The notes beneath the pieces were generated by a model that was given only the letters and a program-made list of their open reading frames with translations, ran no database searches and had not been told where the DNA came from. Position numbers and translations under genes: made by a program. Shown in pieces: positions 9,864 through 21,739 of a stretch of DNA of 64,000 nucleotides. Each line of letters starts with the position of its first letter. Position 1 is the stretch's first letter. Source of the stretch: Sphingobacterium zeae (GTDB taxonomy: Bacteria; Bacteroidota; Bacteroidia; Sphingobacteriales; Sphingobacteriaceae); assembly GCF_030818895.1 (NCBI RefSeq), contig NZ_JAUTBA010000001.1, positions 2,604,001 through 2,668,000 on the forward strand, in the 5' to 3' direction.

Positions 9864-11095
9864 AATTTTCGAATATAACCAAGGATGATGTCCAATTGAT
9901 TTCCTTTCTCTTTTGGCCTGAATTCTTGGTTATAATAGGTGCCCGAAATTGAAAATAGGTTACTTTGTTTCACCGAGAAGTTATACTCGGCACCTACTTT
10001 GAATGTCTTTAATTTATAGGAAGCGTTGTCCAATAGATTATTTCGGTTTTCCTCAGGGCTCAGACCCGTTCCGGCGCTAAATCCGAAGTAATCGTTTGCT
10101 CCTTTTGTATAATAGCGGACTGTTCCGGTATACGATTGGGAAATATTCTTTTCGCCTGGAGTAAGGTAAGTCCTTAGATTGAACCACAAGTTTTGGTAAT
10201 ATTTTCCGACTGAAGCTGTGTACATCCAGATGTTGTCACTAAAATAGAGCTGACGATATCCGATTTCCCCCTCAAAGCTGTTCGGAAGATTGGCATAGAG
10301 AGACACACCAGTTCTATATTTCGCAAAAATCCCCACATTATTGGAATAGCCTGCTCCGACATAGAGGTAAAATATCTTTGAAAGCCGTGGGTAAGCCTCC
10401 ATCTCAAATTGGACGCCATTTTCTGCAAATTTATTCGCATAGTTAGTTCTGAAAATTACGGATCCTATTGCTGTTGCCCGTTTATAACTTAATCCAACAA
10501 TGTGCCAATTGTGATCAAACTGTTTGTCAAAATAGACAAAATTGTACGTCAGACCGATTGCATTTTTAGCGGTATACTCTTCAATATTTTTTGCCAATGC
10601 TCTGGCCTCCGTATTTTTTGGATTAATTTCCAACAAACTATGAATTGCCTTTTCGGCAGTTTCGTATTGATCGTTGCCATAGCTTATTTTGCCTTTTAGC
10701 AATAGTAAATCCTGAGACTGCGGATGTATGCGTAGCCCTTTATCAGTAATTGCAATTGCTCTTTCAGCCTGATCGTTCCAATACTCAAGCGAAGCGTAGG
10801 CCAAAAAGAAATCTTCATCAGTGGTATTTTTTCTATCCAGTTCCGTAAAGATGGCCCTTGCCGAATCTATCTTATCCGACCAGGTATAAATGCGCGCTAA
10901 AAAAATGTTGATATCCGTGTAGTCCGGTGCTTGAAGTAGCGCCTGCTTGGACAATTGAATCGCTTGTGGATAATCTTTTGAATCAAAAGCAACCTTTCGC
11001 GCTTTAGCAAAGAGATCATCGGCAGTGAGTTTTGTCTCTTGCGCCATGGAGAATAAAGGTATTAGTGATAGTAATGGATAAATTACTTTTTTCAT
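9860..11095 (-). CDS. TPR plus YaiO-type outer-membrane beta-barrel protein
   Basis: I choose Met at 11095 (MKKVIYPLLSLIPLFSMAQ) because it begins a normal signal peptide; a longer reading to 11116 only adds seven residues. The mature protein has TPR-like helices (about 25-170: LFAKARKVAFDSKDYPQAIQ, LDRKNTTDEDFFLAYASLEY) and then a beta-rich part of alternating aromatic strands ending in IILGYIRKF, the C-terminal aromatic typical of outer-membrane barrels. This is the YaiO family arrangement. In Escherichia coli, yaiO also sits near a family 2 glycosyltransferase gene. It converges on the LtaS-like gene, the two stops sharing a 4-base CTAG, so it has its own promoter. A role in polymer export or surface assembly is inferred. 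Confidence 0.85.
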   Translation of the reverse strand: MKKVIYPLLSLIPLFSMAQETKLTADDLFAKARKVAFDSKDYPQAIQLSKQALLQAPDYTDINIFLARIYTWSDKIDSARAIFTELDRKNTTDEDFFLAYASLEYWNDQAERAIAITDKGLRIHPQSQDLLLLKGKISYGNDQYETAEKAIHSLLEINPKNTEARALAKNIEEYTAKNAIGLTYNFVYFDKQFDHNWHIVGLSYKRATAIGSVIFRTNYANKFAENGVQFEMEAYPRLSKIFYLYVGAGYSNNVGIFAKYRTGVSLYANLPNSFEGEIGYRQLYFSDNIWMYTASVGKYYQNLWFNLRTYLTPGEKNISQSYTGTVRYYTKGANDYFGFSAGTGLSPEENRNNLLDNASYKLKTFKVGAEYNFSVKQSNLFSISGTYYNQEFRPKEKGNQLDIILGYIRKF

Positions 11096-11122
11096 TCCGG
11101 ATTGTATAGTTGACATTTAAGC

Positions 11123-11150
11123 TTGCTAATATATAAACTAAAATTAGCAA
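11123..11150. promoter_or_regulatory. Inverted repeat upstream of the YaiO-type gene
   Basis: TTGCTAAT, 12 bases, ATTAGCAA: perfect 8-base arms about 30 bases ahead of the barrel gene start. It overlaps where a minus-strand promoter would be expected, so an operator is possible. No regulator can be assigned. Confidence 0.3.
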
Positions 11151-11238
11151 AATTTGTTTGTGCACTGTGGTTTTAAATAAATTTTGCGCGCTCATGAATC
11201 CTTCTGAACCATTTATGGGATACCATTTGAGACGACAT

Positions 11239-11950
11239 TTAGAATGAGAGTTTAGAAAACTGCCAATTTAAGGTATCGATAATGGTTAACTGGTTGCTGT
11301 CTACAGGTAAACCGGTTATGATCTTAAGTACCTGCATAGCCATCATGCTACCTATGATCCCTGGCAGGGGGCCTAGTACTCCATTTTTATCGCAATTTGG
11401 AACCTGATCGGGGTTTGGGGGAGTGGGAAAGATGTCCAGAAGGTGTTTACTGCCTTCAAAGTTAAAAACTGCCAGCTGTCCTTCAAAGCCGTGGATGCTC
11501 CACATATACCAAGGGTTTATCGAGTTGCAAGCAAATTTGATTCAGTAAGTAACGTGTCGAGAAGTTATCCGAGCAATCTACTACTATTTGATAGGGAGCA
11601 AGAATTGCAGCCGCGTTGTTCGGTTCTATCTTCACCTGAACCGTATGAAAATCAATTGTACTATTATGCTGTCGAATATAGTCTTGGGCACTTTCGGTTT
11701 TAGTTTTGTGAATGTTGTTTTCGGAGTGTATGATCTGTCTATTTAGATTGTGGATTTCAACGTGGTCAAAATCAGCCAGGCCAAGTTTACCTATACCTGC
11801 AGCGGCTAAATATTGAAGGACGGGACTTCCGAGTCCCCCTGCGCCAACAATCAATACCTTGGCATCCATGATTTTTCTTTGTCCTGAGACGCCAATTTCA
11901 TCGATAAAAATCTGCCGGCTATAGCGCTCAAAAATATTGTCTTTTTTCAT
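11239..11950 (-). pseudogene. thiF: thiF, ThiS adenylyltransferase (frameshifted)
   Basis: Two overlapping frames together make one ThiF/MoeB/HesA-family protein of about 237 residues. The first frame (11950 to 11483) has the nucleotide-binding loop VLIVGAGGLGSPVLQYLAAAG, LADFDHVEIHNLNRQ and DCSDNFSTRYLLN, and breaks after KPLVY. The second (from about 11505) resumes with SIHGFEGQLAVFNFEG and carries the Cys in VPNCDKNGVLGPLPGIIGS. The junction TATGTGGAGC would read Tyr-Gly-Ser if the T were absent, so a one-base insertion near 11500-11505 explains it. ThiF activates the ThiS C-terminus for thiazole synthesis. It is the last gene of the thi operon. Real mutation or sequencing error cannot be separated here; the site is not a homopolymer. 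Confidence 0.85.
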
Positions 11951-11954
11951 TTAT

Positions 11955-13080
11955 TTAACGTACTATGCCAGCGAAATTGGTTTCCCAGTCCTTCATCACC
12001 GGCGAGTATCCCATTTTTCGGATTTGACTTTTTATGGTTTCCATATCCCTTTCATCGCTTACTTCAAATTGTTCTAACGCTTGTGGATCGACCACATAGC
12101 CCCCCGGATTGGTTTTTGAGGCAGCGCTCATTGTTGTTACACCGATCGGTATAATATGATCTCTAAACGTTTCGTTTTCCCTAGTGGAGATAGAGATTTC
12201 CAAATTTTCATTCCACAGACGATAAGCACAGATTAGCTGCAGTAGATCGCGGTCGGCCAAATGAAAATTTGGTTCCACAGAGCCAGCAGCTGGGCGTAGG
12301 CGTGGAAAGGAAATGGAATAACGAGTCTGCCAATAGTGTTTTTGTAGATAGGCAATGTGTGCTGCGGTAAAGAAACTGTCCACCCGCCAGTCTTCGAGCC
12401 CCAATAACACACCTAGTCCGATTTTATGGATACCAGCCCGGCCGATACGATCAGGTGTATCCAAGCGATAATCAAAATTTGACTTCTTTCCTTTGGGATG
12501 ATTATTGCCTATAAACTTCCCGGTGATAAGTCTCCTGATAAACCAAAATGGCATATACGCCAGCGGCCTGCAATAATTCGTACTCGGATTGTTCCAACGG
12601 TTGTACCTCAATGGATATCTGCGAAAAATGGGACTTTAGAAGTTGGATAGCATGGAGGAAATAATTGATTTCAACAGTTTTGTTGGCTTCTCCGCTAACG
12701 AGGAGGATATGGTTAACTCCCATAGCTTTAAGTGCCATCGCTTCCAGCAACAACTCGGTATCGCTAAGTGTTTTTCGTCTGATTTTGTTGTCCATGCTGA
12801 AACCGCAATAGGTGCAAATATTTTGGCACTCATTGCTCAGGTAAAGGGGGGCATAGAGCTGTATGGTTTTACCGAAGCGGCGTTGCGTGATTTGTTGTGT
12901 CTTTTGTGCCATTTGTTCCAGATACGGTGCTGCAGCCGGTGATATGAGCGCCCTAAAATCGGAGAGCGATAATTGGTCTTTTTCTAACGCATGCAGTACA
13001 TCCTGATTGGTAGCGTCATAAATCTGCGTGTGGACGTCATTCCAAGCATATGTATCGAGTATCGTTTTGAAATCTGTCAT
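11955..13080 (-). pseudogene. thiH: thiH, 2-iminoacetate synthase (frameshifted)
   Basis: The radical-SAM tyrosine lyase of thiazole synthesis is split over two frames. The N-terminal part (MTDFKTILDTYAWNDV at 13080; a longer reading starts at 13098) carries the iron-sulfur motif CQNICTYCGF and runs to VYRQ followed by TAA at 12502-12504. The other frame continues with NHPKGKKSNFDYRLDTPDR through to FAGIVR, the family's normal C-terminal half. At AGGCAATAATCATCCC, removing one base between AGG and AATCAT restores a continuous ThiH of about 375 residues. ThiH converts tyrosine to dehydroglycine for ThiG. As written, the product would be cut before the C-terminal half of its TIM barrel. No second thiH or thiO is in the window. 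Confidence 0.87.
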
Positions 13081-13090
13081 AAGTGAATTA

Positions 13091-13861
13091 TCAATCAAAT
13101 AAAAATGAAGTTAAGGGGCTCGAAGCGATGGCTTGTGCGCCGACCTTTCCTAAACCGGCCTCATAAGCCTTTCGTCCGGCGATAACAGCCTCTTTGAATG
13201 CTTCGGCCATACGTATCGGATTATTTGAGACTGCAATTGCCGTATTGACCAAGACTGCATCCGCTCCGATTTCCATGGCTTTGGCAGCATCGGAAGGCGC
13301 TCCGATGCCAGCGTCTACAACAACGGGTACATTACTTTGTTCGATGATAATTTCAAGAAAATCCATGGTACGAAGTCCCTTATTACTCCCAATTGGGGCA
13401 CCTAAAGGCATAACGACAGCTGTGCCTGCATTTTCCAATCTTTTGCAAAGCACTGGATCTGCATGGATATAGGGCATGACGACGAATCCCAATTTGGCCA
13501 ACGATTCAGTTGCGCGTAAGGTTTCAATGGGGTCAGGAAGTAGATAGCGGGGATCGGGATGAATTTCCAATTTCACCCAGTTTGTTTCCAGTGCTTCGCG
13601 AGCAAGTTGAGCTGCGAGCACAGCTTCTTCAGCAGTTCGTGCTCCCGAAGTATTGGGAAGCAAATGGATTGCCGCCAGATCGAGCGCACTGATGAGACTG
13701 TCGTCTGAGCTGGTCTGGTCGATTCGTTTGAGGGCAACGGTGACCAATTGGGAGGCCGAAGCCACAATGGCATCGCTCATTTCCGTGAGATTACCGAATT
13801 TGCCCGTACCGAGAAATAATCTGGATTCAAATACGCGATCGGCTATATGTAGGTTGCTCAT
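13091..13861 (-). CDS. thiG: Thiazole synthase ThiG
   Basis: A 256-residue TIM-barrel enzyme that joins deoxyxylulose 5-phosphate, dehydroglycine and ThiS thiocarboxylate into the thiazole phosphate. Family hallmarks are visible: [12 protein letters not shown] near the start, TVALKRID (the Lys that forms the imine), [43 protein letters not shown] and [19 protein letters not shown]. It appears intact, unlike its partners thiH and thiF downstream. It overlaps the thiE stop by 4 bases and lies just ahead of thiH, so it belongs to the riboswitch-controlled operon. Cytosolic. Confidence 0.96.
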   Translation of the reverse strand: MSNLHIADRVFESRLFLGTGKFGNLTEMSDAIVASASQLVTVALKRIDQTSSDDSLISALDLAAIHLLPNTSGARTAEEAVLAAQLAREALETNWVKLEIHPDPRYLLPDPIETLRATESLAKLGFVVMPYIHADPVLCKRLENAGTAVVMPLGAPIGSNKGLRTMDFLEIIIEQSNVPVVVDAGIGAPSDAAKAMEIGADAVLVNTAIAVSNNPIRMAEAFKEAVIAGRKAYEAGLGKVGAQAIASSPLTSFLFD

Positions 13862-14435
13862 AGTAAAATTTTATTGATGGATGAAACAATGTTTGGAGTC
13901 TTGGTTACGATTCGCGAGAGTGCTACACCGTAGACGCCAATTTCTAATAGACGTTGGATATCTTCAAGTTGACTTATACCGCCAATTGCAAATATTGGAA
14001 TAGGGGTTAGGCCTTCTCGGCGGACTTGTTGGATGATGTTTTCATATCCTGTAATCCCCAGTAGGGGACTTAGTTTTTGTTTTGTTGTGGTATAGTTGAA
14101 TGGCCCGAGCCCGATATAGTCACAATGTTCACTTATTCTTTGCTTTACATTGGCAAAGCTATTTGCAGTACCGCCGATTATTTTTCCGGGCCCCAATAGC
14201 TTCCTTGCAGCCGCTATACTGCCATCCTCCAGTCCGAGATGTACGCCGTCAGCATCGATAGCCGCTGCAAACGCAGGATGATCATTAATGATACAGGTGG
14301 CACCATATCGCAAACACACGTTTTTGACCTGTTCTGCCAATCTGTAAACATACGCTTGGTGAGCTCCCTTCCATCTCACTTGTATCCATTTGACACCAGC
14401 ATCAAGGGCCTTTAAAATATTATCTTTTTGTGCTG

Positions 14436-16906
<2,471 letters not shown>

Positions 16907-16909
16907 TCA

Positions 16910-17116
16910 TTATCCGCCTTGCGATGCGGTTATTAAGATGATTTGATCGTGAGGTTTGAGTGTTGTTTTAGCCCAATCGTCCTTAGGTATAACATGGTTG
17001 TTGATGGCAGCAGCAACACCTTGGGTTTTGCCAGATAATTCCAAAACCAATAGTTCCTCAAGTGAAGAAGGAGCGGGGTCGAAAGATCGAATTTGATGAT
17101 TTATTGTAAGTTCCAT
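16910..17116 (-). CDS. thiS: Sulfur carrier protein ThiS
   Basis: A 68-residue ubiquitin-fold protein ending in the functional Gly-Gly (ITASQGG). It carries sulfur as a C-terminal thiocarboxylate, normally after adenylation by ThiF, and gives it to ThiG. MELTINHQIRSF and VAAAINNHVIPKDDW fit the family. It is the first gene of the thi operon, about 70 bases after the riboswitch. Its partner thiF at the operon end is frameshifted in this sequence. Confidence 0.94.
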   Translation of the reverse strand: MELTINHQIRSFDPAPSSLEELLVLELSGKTQGVAAAINNHVIPKDDWAKTTLKPHDQIILITASQGG

Positions 17117-17187
17117 TCCTTAATTTTTTTGGTTAAACTTTAGGAATGGCTACACGAAGGTACAGCAATGCACCTGTTAGACAGCTC

Positions 17188-17266
17188 ACTTTTCCCTACG
17201 CCAGTATGATCCGGATCAGGTTCTAAGGGTAAAATCTCAGCCTGCACAAGCAGACACCCCTAAAGT
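17188..17266 (-). promoter_or_regulatory. TPP (THI-box) riboswitch
   Basis: On the minus strand the conserved thi-box parts occur in order: AGGGGTG, GGCTGAGA, ACCC, GAACCTGATC, GGATCATACTGGCGTAGGGAA. The closing helix P1 can form between ACTTT (17262-17266) and AAAGT (17188-17192). It lies directly between a good promoter and thiS, so thiamine pyrophosphate should repress the whole thi operon, by blocking either transcription or translation; I see no clear U-run terminator. Confidence 0.96.
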
Positions 17267-17271
17267 TAAAA

Positions 17272-17303
17272 CGAAGATAGTATTATTTTTGTGAAAGTTG
17301 CAA
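17272..17303 (-). promoter_or_regulatory. Bacteroidota promoter of the thi operon
   Basis: On the minus strand TTG (17301-17303) and, 21 bases on, TATCTTCG (17272-17279), close to the Bacteroidota -33 TTG / -7 TAnnTTTG consensus with normal spacing. The expected start is near 17266, exactly at the 5' end of the riboswitch, which supports the call. Confidence 0.75.
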
Positions 17304-17429
17304 GAATTTTAATTTAAATGCCTCATATATACAGCAGGAAAGTACAGGTCGCGATTTGCGAAATATTTGATATATTAGTTTTTTAATCAGCTAAAACAAT
17401 TTAACAGTAACCAAGAATTATATCCTTTA

Positions 17430-20066
17430 ATGCGTAGAATTTTATTGATAATACTATTGTGTATGGCAAGTACTGCCTATGCACAATCCGAGAATAACTG
17501 CAAGGCTGTACAGTTGACATGCGAACATCTGGTCAATCCGTTAGGCATTGACGCATCCCACCCGAGATTAAGCTGGCGCCTTGAAGACCGGCGAAAGGGC
17601 GCCCTACAGCAAGCTTATCAGATTCTTTTAGCGCAAGATTCCCTTGAATTGTTACACGGGGCAAAAGCGCATTGGGACAGTGGAAAGCAGCTAAGTTCGG
17701 CGATGTTGGTGCACTATAATGGTACCGAGTTAATGCCGCGGACAAAATACTTTTGGAGAGTAAAAGTATGGGACCGAGACGGTATTTCCAGCGTTTCAGC
17801 AATAGCATCTTTCGAGACTGGAATGATGGGGAAGGATCTTTGGACAGGAAAATGGATCAGTGACAATAAAGATATCAATGCGCGCAACGCTCCGTATTTT
17901 AGGACTGAATTCACTATCAAAAAGCGGATAAAATCGGCTCGTGCTTATGTTGCCGCTGCCGGATTATATGAGCTTTCTATTAATGGCGTGCGCATTGGAG
18001 ACCACCGTCTTGATCCTATGTATACGCGATTTGATCGAAGAACACTGTATGTGGTAGAGGATGTTACCGGACAACTACAACAAGGTGCGAATGCGATTGG
18101 CGTAGTTTTGGGGAATGGCTGGTATAATCACCAGCCACTGGCGGTTTGGAATTTTCATCAAGCCCCGTGGCGGGCCCGGCCAACATTCTGTTTGGAGCTT
18201 AAAATCGAGTATACAGACGGTACGTGGGAGACGGTCGTTTCGGATAAGCAGTGGAAAACAGCTACCGGTCCAATTATCTATAACAATATTTATACGGGTG
18301 AGCATTACGATGCTCGACTTGACATGCCCGGCTGGGACAAACCTAAATATGATGATTCAACTTGGCAGGCTGTTCAGTACAGAAATGGGCCATCTGCACA
18401 TGTCGTTTCCCAACAGATGGTACCGATTCGGCTCGTGAAGTCCTATAAGCCCAAATCAGTGACAAAGATAGACCAACGTACTTATGTTTTCGATATGGGT
18501 CAGAATATGGCTGGAATTACAAAAATTAAAGTCAAAGGAGCTGCAGGGACTATGCTACATATCAAGCATGGTGAACGATTGTCGGCAGATGGGCGTCTTG
18601 ATCTGTCCAATATCGATGTTTATTATCTTGGCGATAAGGAAACTGAACCATTTCAGACGGATATACTAACTTTAAGTGGTCGCGATGATGAGTTTATGGC
18701 TAAATTTGGTTATAAAGGCTTTCGTTATGTCGAGGTTAGCAGCAGCACAGAGATAGCTTTGGATAGTTCTGCTGTAACTGCCTATTTTATGCACAGCGAT
18801 GTTCAACCTATCGGACAGCTTAAAACATCCTCTGAATTGATTAACAAACTATGGAAAGCGACCAACAATGCCTATTTATCGAATTTGATGGGCTATCCTA
18901 CAGACTGCCCGCAACGCGAAAAAAATGGTTGGACAGGGGATGGTCACCTCGCGATTGAAACTGCCCTGTATAATTTTGACGGTATTACAGTTTATGAAAA
19001 ATGGCTGGCCGATCATCGTGACGAGCAACAAAAGAATGGCGTATTACCAGATATTATTCCAACGGGTGGATGGGGGTATGGTACTGCAAATGGTCTTGAC
19101 TGGACAAGCACCATCGCTATTATCCCCTGGCAGATCTATCAGTTTTATGGTGATCCGCGCGCATTGGAAGAATGCTACGATAATATTAAACGCTATGTGG
19201 ATTATGTAGACGGCATCAGCCCTTCTGGACTTACCACTTTTGGACGCGGAGATTGGGTGCCTGTTAAGGCTCAGTCCAATCTGGAACTGACGTCATCTGT
19301 TTATTACTATGCTGATGCGACCATTTTGGCTGCAGCGGCAAAGTTGTTTGGAAAAACGGCAGACCATCAAAAGTATGATCAACTTAGTAAAAGAATTAAG
19401 AAGGCGATTAATGCGAGATTTTTGAATGTTTCTAATGGAATTTATAACAATGGAACACAGACGGAATTGAGTGTACCGCTCTATTGGGGAGTTGTACCGG
19501 AAGAAATGAAAGCGAGGGTGGCGGCCAATCTAAATAGGAAAGTTGAAGAGGCTAACTTTCACTTAGACGTGGGCGTATTGGGGGCAAAAGCTTTATTAAA
19601 TGCATTGAAAGATAATGGGTATGGGGTGACCGCGTATAAAGTTGCGGTACAAGATACCTATCCGTCCTGGGGATGGTGGATTGTCAATGGGGCGACTACA
19701 TTGCTAGAGAACTGGGATTTAAAAGCAACTCGGGATATTTCGGACAACCACATGATGTTTGGTGAAATTGGTGGCTGGTTCTTTAAATCTATCGGCGGGA
19801 TTCTTCCTGATCCCGAACAACCTGGATTCAAAAACATCCTGTTGAAGCCTATTTTTCCTCAGGAATTGAAAGAATCATCGATTTCTTACGAATCACCCTA
19901 TGGTAAAATTTTATCTCATTGGAAATTAAGTGGTAATAAGATTGTATATGATGTTCAGATACCTCCAAATGCGACTGCGACATTTTATCCTCCAACGAAT
20001 GTAAGCAATGGTAATATCATTGCATTAAAGGCTGGTAAACATCGGTTTGAATTGGAGCTCAAGTAA
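17430..20066 (+). CDS. Alpha-L-rhamnosidase, GH78
   Basis: An 878-residue secreted or periplasmic glycosidase. The signal peptide MRRILLIILLCMASTAYAQ is followed by an N-terminal beta domain (HPRLSWRLE), a second beta domain (about 160-330: SARAYVAAAGLYELSINGVRIGD), the (alpha/alpha)6 catalytic barrel, and a C-terminal beta domain ending near 875. The family signature TDCPQREKNGWTGDGHLAIE carries acidic catalytic-site residues, and FGRGDWVP and PSWGWWIVNGATTLLE are also typical. It removes terminal alpha-L-rhamnose from plant glycans or glycosides. It stands alone, divergent from the thi operon, with a possible hairpin terminator behind it, and may supply the rhamnose theme of the locus at 30-50 kb. 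Confidence 0.93.
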   Translation: MRRILLIILLCMASTAYAQSENNCKAVQLTCEHLVNPLGIDASHPRLSWRLEDRRKGALQQAYQILLAQDSLELLHGAKAHWDSGKQLSSAMLVHYNGTELMPRTKYFWRVKVWDRDGISSVSAIASFETGMMGKDLWTGKWISDNKDINARNAPYFRTEFTIKKRIKSARAYVAAAGLYELSINGVRIGDHRLDPMYTRFDRRTLYVVEDVTGQLQQGANAIGVVLGNGWYNHQPLAVWNFHQAPWRARPTFCLELKIEYTDGTWETVVSDKQWKTATGPIIYNNIYTGEHYDARLDMPGWDKPKYDDSTWQAVQYRNGPSAHVVSQQMVPIRLVKSYKPKSVTKIDQRTYVFDMGQNMAGITKIKVKGAAGTMLHIKHGERLSADGRLDLSNIDVYYLGDKETEPFQTDILTLSGRDDEFMAKFGYKGFRYVEVSSSTEIALDSSAVTAYFMHSDVQPIGQLKTSSELINKLWKATNNAYLSNLMGYPTDCPQREKNGWTGDGHLAIETALYNFDGITVYEKWLADHRDEQQKNGVLPDIIPTGGWGYGTANGLDWTSTIAIIPWQIYQFYGDPRALEECYDNIKRYVDYVDGISPSGLTTFGRGDWVPVKAQSNLELTSSVYYYADATILAAAAKLFGKTADHQKYDQLSKRIKKAINARFLNVSNGIYNNGTQTELSVPLYWGVVPEEMKARVAANLNRKVEEANFHLDVGVLGAKALLNALKDNGYGVTAYKVAVQDTYPSWGWWIVNGATTLLENWDLKATRDISDNHMMFGEIGGWFFKSIGGILPDPEQPGFKNILLKPIFPQELKESSISYESPYGKILSHWKLSGNKIVYDVQIPPNATATFYPPTNVSNGNIIALKAGKHRFELELK

Positions 20067-20075
20067 CATTTTAGT

Positions 20076-20106
20076 GGTATCAATCCTATTGTATTTGTTT
20101 GATGCC
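20076..20106 (+). terminator. Possible terminator of the GH78 gene
   Basis: GGTATCAA and TTGATGCC pair (one G-U) around a 15-base loop just after the rhamnosidase stop, followed by AATAAAAATATTTT. There is no true U-run, so this is tentative. Confidence 0.35.
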
Positions 20107-20345
20107 AATAAAAATATTTTATATTTGGAAGATATACGTGTAACGATTTCACCTTTTTAAAATCATCTTCCACTATAGGGAATGGAGTCAATCGTATCAA
20201 AATGAAATTTTCATCTTTTGGAAACTTGTCGTCATTAGGTGCAACTAAAAATAGAATAGATTTAAAGGTATCGTTTGTTGGGTAAATTGACTGTATAAGT
20301 TATTAACATGACGAGGACAGGGATACTAGCTAGATAATTTATAAA

Positions 20346-20993
20346 ATGGATACAAAATATCAAATAATTGATACAGCAAAATGGAAGCGAAGAGAGCATT
20401 TCGAGATTTACCGTGGGGATGTAAAATGTGGATTTAGCCTCACAGTTAAGCTCGATATATCGGCGGTGGTCCAATTTGTAAAAATGCGCGATTATAAGTT
20501 CTATCCTGTCATAATTTATCTCCTTTCGAGAGCAGTGAACCAACATGATGAATTTAAAATGGCAATGAGAGGTAGCGAATTAATTTGTTGGGACAGGGTT
20601 GACCCTATTTACACCATACTGCATAAAGAAGCAGAAACTTTTTCGGCGTTGTCAGTAGGATATCAGGAACACTTAGCCTCTTTCCTGCAGGATTACAAGC
20701 ATGTTCTTGAAAAATGCAGTGATAGCAAGCTATTTTTTCCTGAAAAACCGCCAGAAAATCATTTTAATATTTCTGCTCTTCCGTGGATTCATTTTGATAG
20801 TTTCAATCTTAATGTTGCAGATTTTAGCAATTATTTTTCACCAACATTTACGATTGGAAAATAAAAGATTGAAGGAGATAAGGCACTAATGCCATTGGCT
20901 ATACAGGTACATCATGCCGTATGTGATGGTCTGCATGTTGCTAAGTTTATTGATACGCTTGAGGCACTTTTTCAGGACGTCGCGTCTTTTTAG
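20346..20993 (+). pseudogene. catA: Type A chloramphenicol acetyltransferase, interrupted by an in-frame stop
   Basis: The frame 20346-20864 encodes the first 172 residues of a CatA-like acetyltransferase (WKRREHFEIYRGDVKCGFSLTVKLD, KFYPVIIYLLSRAVNQHDEFKMA, YTILHKEAETFS, FNISALPWIHFDSFNLNV, FSPTFTIGK). TAA at 20862-20864 stops it, but the same frame then reads [35 protein letters not shown] to TAG at 20991-20993. The catalytic His motif HHAVCDG lies after the stop. The total of about 215 codons is the family's normal size, and related proteins have Tyr or similar at the stop position. One base change (TAT or TAC to TAA) explains it. As written the product lacks its catalytic base and should be inactive, unless the stop is read through. 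Confidence 0.88.
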
Positions 20994-21189
20994 TTGAACG
21001 AAACTCGACATCCCATAGGGTTATTTCAGTCGCATATAGTTTAATAGTATTCTTCGTTTACTAGTTGTAAATTTTTTTTTTATTTTTTTTGTATATTTAG
21101 TATATTTTTAAACCAAATAATCTTCCCATTGTTATTTTAATAGTATGCTGGCAATGGGCATCAAATTGGATTTTGAAATTTAGATTCAA

Positions 21190-21660
21190 ATGAAATATAC
21201 ATTATATAGGGAACAACAATTAGCTTGCGATATAGCACGCGCTTGGACTTTTTTTTCATCTCCACAGAATCTTGCTCAGATAACACCTAAAGACATGGGT
21301 TTTGTGGTTGTTTCGGAATTTAATGGCGAAGAAATTGTAGAGGGTATGGTCATCGATTATTTAGTATCTCCAATTTTTCGAATTCCGTTAAAGTGGAAGA
21401 CCAAAATAACGCAAGTGGAAAAGTATAAGAGTTTTACTGATTTTCAATTAAAGGGGCCTTATCGATTTTGGAATCATTTTCATGAATTTATTCCAAATGA
21501 AAAAGGCGTGTTGATGAAAGATACTGTTGAGTATGAATTGCCCTTCGGAATATTGGGTACAGTTGCGCACGGTATGTTTGTCAAAAAGAAATTAAATCAA
21601 ATTTTTGATTATCGTTATGAGATTCTAGAAGAGCTATTTAATCGTCATAAAAAGGTATGA
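21190..21660 (+). CDS. SRPBCC (START/Bet v1-like) ligand-binding protein
   Basis: A 156-residue soluble protein with the helix-grip pattern of the SRPBCC superfamily: MKYTLYREQQLACDIARAWTFFSSPQNLAQITP at the start (the common 'F..p.nL..itp' opening), central beta strands, and a long C-terminal helix VKKKLNQIFDYRYEILEELF. Relatives are annotated as cyclase/dehydrase or cell-division-inhibitor-like proteins. They bind a hydrophobic ligand, but the ligand here is unknown. It is followed by a TspO-like membrane protein 79 bases on in the same direction. Confidence 0.8.
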   Translation: MKYTLYREQQLACDIARAWTFFSSPQNLAQITPKDMGFVVVSEFNGEEIVEGMVIDYLVSPIFRIPLKWKTKITQVEKYKSFTDFQLKGPYRFWNHFHEFIPNEKGVLMKDTVEYELPFGILGTVAHGMFVKKKLNQIFDYRYEILEELFNRHKKV

Positions 21661-21739
21661 TAGCTACTCTTTAATCGCTTATCGATCGGTTATAAACTAC
21701 TAAATTAGCCCTTATTAACATTATTTTACAGCTTATATA

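Noticed and set aside
11239..13080. Programmed frameshifting in thiF and thiH
   Set aside because: No slippery heptamer or downstream structure was seen at either junction, and the family is not known to use recoding.
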